This document shows, piece after piece, positions 6,970 through 11,297 of a DNA stretch of 11,297 nt. A program made the position numbers and the translations under genes. Within the stretch, counting starts at the first letter, position 1; every line of letters starts with the position of its first letter. The stretch covers positions 1 to 11,297 of the forward strand of contig JALHTA010000204.1 in NCBI GenBank assembly GCA_022865545.1, read 5' to 3'. The notes beneath the pieces were generated by a model that saw only the letters and a program-made list of their open reading frames with translations, did not search any database and was not told where the DNA came from. Source of the DNA: Actinomycetota bacterium (GTDB lineage: Bacteria; Actinomycetota; Humimicrobiia; Humimicrobiales; Humimicrobiaceae).

Positions 6970-8088
6970 ATGTTAAAGAAGCTATTAATTGTTGTAATGT
7001 GTATAGCTTTACTGGGCTTCATCGGTGTAGGTTGTAAAACAGAAGCAGCCCCGGATGAGGAAGCCATGGAAGAAGAAACAGCCGCTGGAGTCGATCTTAC
7101 TGGCGTAAAAATCGGATTTGTAAACGCAGGTCCAGATGACTATTATGCTCAGTTTGGTAATACCTTTAAGGCCATCGCAGAGGATTACGGTATGGACGTT
7201 ACTGAACTTAACTCTGACTATAAGCCAGAGCAAGAATTAGCTAATGTCCAGGATCTTATTGCAAAAGGTGTTGAAGCCATAGCAGTTATTACTGCAGGTG
7301 CTGAAGGTAGTGCAGCAACTATTGAAGCTGCTAATGATGCAGGCGTACCAATATTCTTTATTGCTGGTAAACCTGCTATTACATCGGGTACTGATCTTGC
7401 AGGACACGTTACAGATAACTTTGTTATCATGGGTTATCAGGTCGGTAAATGGGTTATAGATAATGTTGAAGATCCAGTTGCTGTAAACATACCAGGATTC
7501 CTGGGACAGGGACCAGCTGAAGGCGAGATCGTAGGTTTCGACCTTGCTTTTACAGAAGCCGGATTGGAATCACCATTCCTGACTGCAAGTTCAGAATGGC
7601 AAAGGACTCTTGCTATTCCTATCACTCAGGACCTCGTAATATCAGGTAGGGAATTTAATGTACTGTTTGCATGTAATGAAGAAACAGCCGCAGGTGTTCT
7701 CACTGTATTTGAAGAGCAAAATGTGACTGGTGTAACATTAGTATCATGTAATGGTAAGGAAGAGGGTTGGGCCTGGTTGGAATCAGGTCAAATGTCTGCA
7801 ACATCACCTAATCCGCCATCACTAAATGCTGACATTTCTGTTCAGCAGATAGTAAGGCAACTCTCAGGTGAAGACTTCCTACAGTATCTGCAGATAATGC
7901 CCTGGGACGTACTTACAAAGGATAATCTTGATAAGGCTATTCCATGGATCACAGCAGATTATCTTGCAGGCCGTACAGCTAATGAGTTCCAGTGGGATCT
8001 AGCATTCTATGAAAAAGCTTATACAGATAACGCGGATGTCTTCGTAGATTTTGATGCTAAGCTTGTTGAATATCTAGCAAATAGTTAA
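6970..8088 (+). CDS. Sugar ABC importer substrate-binding lipoprotein (periplasmic binding protein type 1, RbsB-like fold)
   Basis: This 372-residue protein has a lipoprotein signal: Lys3-Lys4, a hydrophobic stretch (5-20) and a candidate lipidated Cys22 in IGVGC. The -3 residue is Gly, so the lipobox is off consensus for most bacteria; looser boxes occur in spirochaetes. A short acidic linker (about 27-41) leads to a two-lobed binding domain starting near residue 44 with GVKIGFVNAG and DDYYAQ. KGVEAIAVITAG and AGVPIFFIAG are the usual strands of the Peripla_BP_4 family. The ligand should be a sugar or sugar-like molecule, but binding residues are not conserved enough to name it. ATG follows AAAGGAGGG. 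It is the last gene of the transporter operon, after the ATPase and permease, and is followed by a strong terminator. Confidence 0.93.
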   Translation: MLKKLLIVVMCIALLGFIGVGCKTEAAPDEEAMEEETAAGVDLTGVKIGFVNAGPDDYYAQFGNTFKAIAEDYGMDVTELNSDYKPEQELANVQDLIAKGVEAIAVITAGAEGSAATIEAANDAGVPIFFIAGKPAITSGTDLAGHVTDNFVIMGYQVGKWVIDNVEDPVAVNIPGFLGQGPAEGEIVGFDLAFTEAGLESPFLTASSEWQRTLAIPITQDLVISGREFNVLFACNEETAAGVLTVFEEQNVTGVTLVSCNGKEEGWAWLESGQMSATSPNPPSLNADISVQQIVRQLSGEDFLQYLQIMPWDVLTKDNLDKAIPWITADYLAGRTANEFQWDLAFYEKAYTDNADVFVDFDAKLVEYLANS

Positions 8089-8097
8089 ATATCGCAT

Positions 8098-8143
8098 GGT
8101 TTAATTAGCAGGGAACATAGCTAACTAGCTATAGCAATAAACC
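8098..8143 (+). other. Nested hairpin in the 3' untranslated region of the transporter mRNA
   Basis: An outer pair GGTTTA (8098-8103)/TAAACC (8138-8143) encloses an inner hairpin ATAGCT (8117-8122), loop AACT, AGCTAT (8127-8132). It begins 10 bases after the binding-protein stop and precedes the terminator. It may protect the mRNA end. The inner loop sequence AACT is the same as in the hairpin at 6897-6914. Confidence 0.45.
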
Positions 8144-8155
8144 AGTGATTCGCTG

Positions 8156-8194
8156 ATATATAGCCTGTAGGTTTTCCTGCAGGCTATATATTTT
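8156..8194 (+). terminator. Rho-independent terminator of the transporter operon
   Basis: A 16-bp stem (8156-8171 with 8176-8191, one G-U pair) with a TTTT loop; the core is TAGCCTGTAGG/CCTGCAGGCTA. It runs directly into TTTT then CTGT. It separates the transporter operon from the second operator-promoter copy 50 bases further on. Confidence 0.9.
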
Positions 8195-8245
8195 CTGTGA
8201 TCTTTATTTCCATATGATCTATGTAAAAAATATAAAACCAGATGA

Positions 8246-8265
8246 ACGTATGTCTGGACATACGT
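8246..8265. promoter_or_regulatory. Palindromic operator, copy 2
   Basis: Identical to the operator at 4088-4107: arms ACGTATGTC and GACATACGT around a TG centre. It covers the -35 box of the promoter in front of the formyltransferase operon, so the two plus-strand operons should respond to the same regulator. Confidence 0.87.
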
Positions 8266-8283
8266 ATTTATATATGCTAATAT
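8255..8283 (+). promoter_or_regulatory. Sigma70-type promoter of the formyltransferase/PEP-hydrolase/Tm-1 operon
   Basis: TGGACA (8255-8260), 17-base spacer, TAATAT (8278-8283), extended -10 TG at 8275-8276. The predicted start near 8290 gives a leader of about 60 nt, far shorter than the leader of the transporter operon with the same promoter. Confidence 0.8.
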
Positions 8284-8350
8284 AAAATACATCATACCAT
8301 TGATTAAAGACTCTTATTATTGTTCTAGCTGAGGGTTAACGGGAGAAGCA

Positions 8351-9274
8351 GTGGATAAGAATATCAGAAAAAAAAGGATAATATTCTTTGGTTCAGAAGA
8401 AATGGACTTCACCAGCAGGCATCTAGATCATTTCCTAAAATTTGACCCTAATATAGTGGGCTTTGTAGTCGATACCCGTGGGGTCCGTTCAACTACAGTA
8501 AGTAAGTCAAGTGCCTTTAAGGATATTATAAAAGTCGCTGAAGAAAAAGATGTGCCTGTGTTTAATCCTGAGACAGTAAAAAATACAGGTCTTGTTGATG
8601 ATTTAAAGAAACTTGATCCGGATGTCTTTATAGTATGCGGCTACCAGTTCTTCCTTCCCGGGGAAATAATAGATATACCTCCAATGGGAACCCTTAATTT
8701 TCATGCTTCACTTTTACCAAGGCATTCAGGAATGCATCCCGGCTTCTGGACAATATATTATGGTGATAAATTTTCGGGAATGGTAATACATTTTATGGAT
8801 GAAGGCATAGACACAGGAGATATCGCCTACCGCTCAAAAATACCTGTAAATTCCGGAGACAATATCGAGGTCCTGTATAAAAGGATCTATGAGACCTGCC
8901 CGGGCCTTATAAAACAATTGATGATAGATATGGAAAATAACACAATTCCAAGGACACCTCAAAACTATTCAGACTATATATATAATTACGAGATCACCGG
9001 TAAAGATTTTGAACTTGATTTCAGGCAGCCTGCCGAGATTCTTATGGGCAGGATAAAGATGCTCCCCGGGAAATTTTATTTTGTCCTGGATGGAGAGAAA
9101 TATTTTGTAGAGGATTGTATGGTTTTTAAAGAACATGTCGATACCAGAAAATTTGAAACAGGGAAGCCATACCGACTAGATGACAAAACATTTTTTGTTA
9201 CTCCAAGGAGCTTTATTGAAATCACCCGTGCAGAAAAAGATGGACAGAAAGTCGATCTATTAAGTCTAATATAA
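8351..9274 (+). CDS. Formyltransferase-family protein (Fmt/ArnA-N-like, 10-formyl-tetrahydrofolate type)
   Basis: This 307-residue protein has an N-terminal Rossmann-like formyltransferase domain (about 8-195) and a smaller beta-rich C-terminal domain (about 215-305), like methionyl-tRNA formyltransferase and sugar N-formyltransferases. The catalytic triad is intact: N116 and H118 in NFHASLLPR, and D154 in DEGIDTGD; the SLLP folate-site motif is at 120-123. The nucleotide-like N-terminal motif reads FFGSEEMDF instead of the usual form of Fmt. There is no peptide deformylase gene beside it, and it sits under the operator shared with the transporter, so it is probably not the housekeeping Fmt. 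It could move a formyl group to or from folate during breakdown of the imported compound. The start is GTG, with GGGAG 5 bases upstream; no ATG fits better. Confidence 0.85.
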   Translation: MDKNIRKKRIIFFGSEEMDFTSRHLDHFLKFDPNIVGFVVDTRGVRSTTVSKSSAFKDIIKVAEEKDVPVFNPETVKNTGLVDDLKKLDPDVFIVCGYQFFLPGEIIDIPPMGTLNFHASLLPRHSGMHPGFWTIYYGDKFSGMVIHFMDEGIDTGDIAYRSKIPVNSGDNIEVLYKRIYETCPGLIKQLMIDMENNTIPRTPQNYSDYIYNYEITGKDFELDFRQPAEILMGRIKMLPGKFYFVLDGEKYFVEDCMVFKEHVDTRKFETGKPYRLDDKTFFVTPRSFIEITRAEKDGQKVDLLSLI

Positions 9275-9343
9275 TAAGTATGTTTTATATAAATTGAGTA
9301 TTTAAACTGTAAAGATTTAAACAATATTCAGGGAGAAGTGATC

Positions 9344-10189
9344 ATGATAAAAAGAACCAGAGAAGAAATAATTGCGGGAATGAGGGATAAGATAAAAAAT
9401 AAAAAACCTATTGCAATGGGAAGCTGTGGAACTGGACTTACTGCAAAGCTTCTGGAAAAAGCTGGTTTTGATGCAGTTTCCCCATTTGGCGGCGGAAAAC
9501 TGAGGAGTAATGGATGGGGCTCCATGTATCAATATTGGCCAGTATATGATGCCAATGGAGAGCTCTATAATCTTTGCACGCAGAGTATTATTCCAATACT
9601 TAAAGGTGATGCATTTGTGCTGGCCTGCATCAATGGCAATGATCCGAACAGGGATATGGGTTTTTTCCTCCAGCAGCTAAAAGATGCTGGTGTTATGGGA
9701 GTCCTAAATGTCCCCTCCATAACTGCCTACGACAAGGATAGTGAGATATACCAGATATTGACCCAGAGCGGCATAACTCTGGAACAGGAGATCAAGGTTC
9801 TAGCAGAAGCCAGGGAGATGGGACTAATAACAGCTACTATGCCCTTTGATATTGAAGATAGTCTAAAGACCATAAAAGAAGCCGATGTAGATATATTTTG
9901 CTTCCATGCCGGCACCACCAAGGGCGGGCTTATAGGGTTTGATACAAAATCCACATTGGAAGATACAGCAAATAGGACTGAAGAAGCAAACAGGGAAGCT
10001 TTAAAGATTAATTCTGATTTGATCCTTTTAAGCCATGGAGCATCTCTGGTAACCCCTGAGGATGGACAGTATATCATGGATAATACCTCATGCCATGGCG
10101 TATTTACCGGCTCTGCCACAGAAAGGATCCCCATTGAAAATGCAATAATGGATATTGCCGGAAAGTTTGCAAATTTGAAAATGAAATAA
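9344..10189 (+). CDS. Phosphoenolpyruvate-hydrolase-like TIM-barrel protein (Tm-1 C-terminal-domain family)
   Basis: This 281-residue protein matches the family called 'phosphoenolpyruvate hydrolase' or 'TIM-barrel signal transduction protein', whose true reaction is poorly established. Family signatures are present: SCGTGLTAKLLEKAGFD (27-43), DPNRDMGFFLQQLKDAGVMG (100-119), NVPSI (122-126), HAGTTKGG (188-195) with the following LIGF, HGASLVTPED (231-240), and FTGSATER (254-261). An in-frame GTG six bases earlier (9338) lies only 2 bases after GGGAG; the ATG at 9344 sits 8 bases from it and is the better start. It lies 69 bases after the formyltransferase with no terminator between, and directly before the Tm-1 partner gene. 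In plants and fungi the two families are fused in one protein, so they probably act together. Confidence 0.88.
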   Translation: MIKRTREEIIAGMRDKIKNKKPIAMGSCGTGLTAKLLEKAGFDAVSPFGGGKLRSNGWGSMYQYWPVYDANGELYNLCTQSIIPILKGDAFVLACINGNDPNRDMGFFLQQLKDAGVMGVLNVPSITAYDKDSEIYQILTQSGITLEQEIKVLAEAREMGLITATMPFDIEDSLKTIKEADVDIFCFHAGTTKGGLIGFDTKSTLEDTANRTEEANREALKINSDLILLSHGASLVTPEDGQYIMDNTSCHGVFTGSATERIPIENAIMDIAGKFANLKMK

Positions 10190-10242
10190 ATTTAAAAAAT
10201 ATTTTTAAGTATATTTATAAAAAAGGAAGAGGGGTGTCAAAA

Positions 10243-11297
10243 ATGAAAAAAAAGATCATTATCCTGGGGTGCATGGATACAAAGGGACAGGAGTATGCAT
10301 TCATAAAAGATATAATCGAGAAGGCTGGCTGCGATACTCTTTTGATCGATGTAGGGGTAATAAACCCGCCAATGTTCAAGCCTGATATAACCAGGCAAGA
10401 AGTTGCCAAAGCTGCAGGCAAAGACTTTGACCAACTGATAAAAGATGGACCTACGCGTGACAAGATCGCTCCTATTATGACCGAGGGGGCAAAGAAAATA
10501 GTAGTAGGTCTGGTAAAAGATAAAAAAGCCGATGGTATAATCGCCCTTGGCGGAACACAAGGCACATCACTTGCCACAGATGCTATGAGGGAACTTCCAG
10601 TAGGGTTTCCAAAGGTCATGGTATCCACAATGGCCTCAGGAGACACATTTAAATTCGTAGGACTCCGTGACATAACGATGATGAACTCTGTAGCCGATAT
10701 TATGGGTCTAAACAGGGTAACAAGGAAAATACTTGCCAATGCTGCAGGAGCCATATGCGGTATGGTAGGAGTGGATAAGGATTCAGTAGTGACTGATAAG
10801 CAGCTTATTGCCATTACAACTGTTGGAGTTACAACTCCCGGAGCCATGGCAGCTAAAAAGGTGCTTGAAGATGCCGGATATGAGACTGTAGTATTCCACG
10901 CAGTAGGTACAGGCGGACAAGCAATGGAGCAACTGGTAAAAGAAGGAGATATAAAGGGTCTACTTGATATAGCTACAGTTGAAGTAATAAACCAGATGCT
11001 TGGAGGATTTCTTGCCGCTACTCCTGAAAGGATGACAGTGGCCACAGAGATGGGCATACCCCAGGTAATCTGCCCGGGAGCTATAGGAGATGTAGTCTTT
11101 GGACCACCCGAAGATATACCAGAAAAATTTAAAGGCAGGGCATATGCTATTCACAGCTCACTGTTTACATGCGTTAGGACTACAGCCGAAGAGGTAAGAG
11201 CGCTTGCCATAGAACAGGCAAAGAGGGTGAATCCAGCTAAAGGGCCGGTAGAATGGTTTATTCCGATGAAAGGTTTCTGTTCCCACTCTGTTGAAGG
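10243..11297 (+). CDS. Tm-1-like / UPF0261 family protein (incomplete at the window end)
   Basis: An open frame runs from ATG at 10243 to the window edge: 351 whole codons, no stop. It matches the UPF0261 (Tm-1-like ATP-binding) family: LGCMDTKGQE at 8-17 (usually LGT-DTKG-E), ALGGTQGTSLAT (101-112), MVSTMASGDT (126-135), DITMMNSVADIMGLN (143-157), VFHAVGTGGQAMEQL (217-231), GGFLAATPER (254-263), CPGAIGDVVFG (277-287), and the C-terminal PMKGFCSHS (341-349). Family proteins are about 400 residues, so roughly 50 residues are missing. GAGGGG lies 8 bases before the ATG; an in-frame GTG at 10234 overlaps that site and is less likely. It is 53 bases after the PEP-hydrolase-like gene and probably in the same operon. 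The N-terminal fold binds ATP in tomato Tm-1; its bacterial reaction is not known to me. Confidence 0.9.
   Translation, partial: MKKKIIILGCMDTKGQEYAFIKDIIEKAGCDTLLIDVGVINPPMFKPDITRQEVAKAAGKDFDQLIKDGPTRDKIAPIMTEGAKKIVVGLVKDKKADGIIALGGTQGTSLATDAMRELPVGFPKVMVSTMASGDTFKFVGLRDITMMNSVADIMGLNRVTRKILANAAGAICGMVGVDKDSVVTDKQLIAITTVGVTTPGAMAAKKVLEDAGYETVVFHAVGTGGQAMEQLVKEGDIKGLLDIATVEVINQMLGGFLAATPERMTVATEMGIPQVICPGAIGDVVFGPPEDIPEKFKGRAYAIHSSLFTCVRTTAEEVRALAIEQAKRVNPAKGPVEWFIPMKGFCSHSVE

Larger units (their letters stand above)
8243..8285 (+). repeat. Operator-promoter module, copy 2
   Basis: Matches 4085-4127 at 40 of 43 positions, with a 27-base identical stretch at the left end. The flanks on both sides are unrelated, which marks the functional limits of the module. 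Confidence 0.9.

Noticed and set aside
9338..9343. GTG at 9338 as the start of the PEP-hydrolase-like gene
   Set aside because: Only 2 bases separate it from GGGAG, too close for initiation; the ATG at 9344 has normal spacing.
10190..10242. Terminator between the PEP-hydrolase-like and Tm-1-like genes
   Set aside because: The inverted repeat TTAAAAA/TTTTTAA is purely A-T and would be unstable; a GC core is missing.
10215..11057. A 280-codon open frame on the minus strand opposite the Tm-1-like gene
   Set aside because: Its translation is Ser/Ile/Pro-rich with no recognisable family, while the plus strand reads a clear UPF0261 protein with a good ribosome site.
1..11297. CRISPR array, insertion sequence, tRNA or rRNA
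   Set aside because: No regularly spaced repeats, transposase frames or RNA-gene sequences were seen on either strand.

Overview
The window comes from a low-to-moderate GC, probably anaerobic bacterium. Codon use leans to AGG/AGA and ATA, Shine-Dalgarno sequences are strong (AGGAGG, GGGAG) and the promoters are sigma70-type with extended -10 boxes. Nothing here fixes the phylum: Firmicutes/Halanaerobiales, Thermotogota, Spirochaetota or Atribacterota would all fit. The region looks like one accessory catabolic locus with its own transporter, arranged as divergent operons around a shared regulatory region.

Left arm (minus strand, read from about 4044 down to 1): a xylose-isomerase-like TIM-barrel protein (3004-3846), a uroporphyrinogen-decarboxylase-family protein (1607-2917), a RuBisCO-like protein (311-1597) and the first 101 codons of a metallo-beta-lactamase-fold hydrolase (1-303, cut by the window edge). 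The last three genes are separated by only 9 and 7 bases.

Centre (3847-4362): a 516-base divergent control region. It holds a minus-strand promoter (TTGACA-17-GATAAT), a plus-strand promoter (TGGACA-17-TAATAT) and a 20-bp palindromic operator lying over the plus -35 box.

Right arm, operon 1 (plus): a complete RbsABC/MglABC-type sugar importer in the order ATPase (4363-5853), permease (5850-6884), substrate-binding lipoprotein (6970-8088). It ends in a strong intrinsic terminator (8156-8194). Operon 2 (plus): a second copy of the same operator plus promoter module (8243-8285) drives a formyltransferase-fold protein (8351-9274), a PEP-hydrolase-like TIM-barrel protein (9344-10189) and a Tm-1/UPF0261 protein (10243 to the window end, incomplete).

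Working model (inference): an unidentified regulator encoded outside the window binds the palindrome and co-controls uptake of a sugar-like compound and its breakdown. The breakdown enzymes would be an RLP that keeps the metal site but has lost key carboxylation residues, a URO-D-family enzyme, an isomerase/epimerase-like enzyme, an MBL hydrolase, a formyltransferase and the PEP-hydrolase/Tm-1 pair. I know of no described pathway with this combination. The substrate cannot be read from the sequence.
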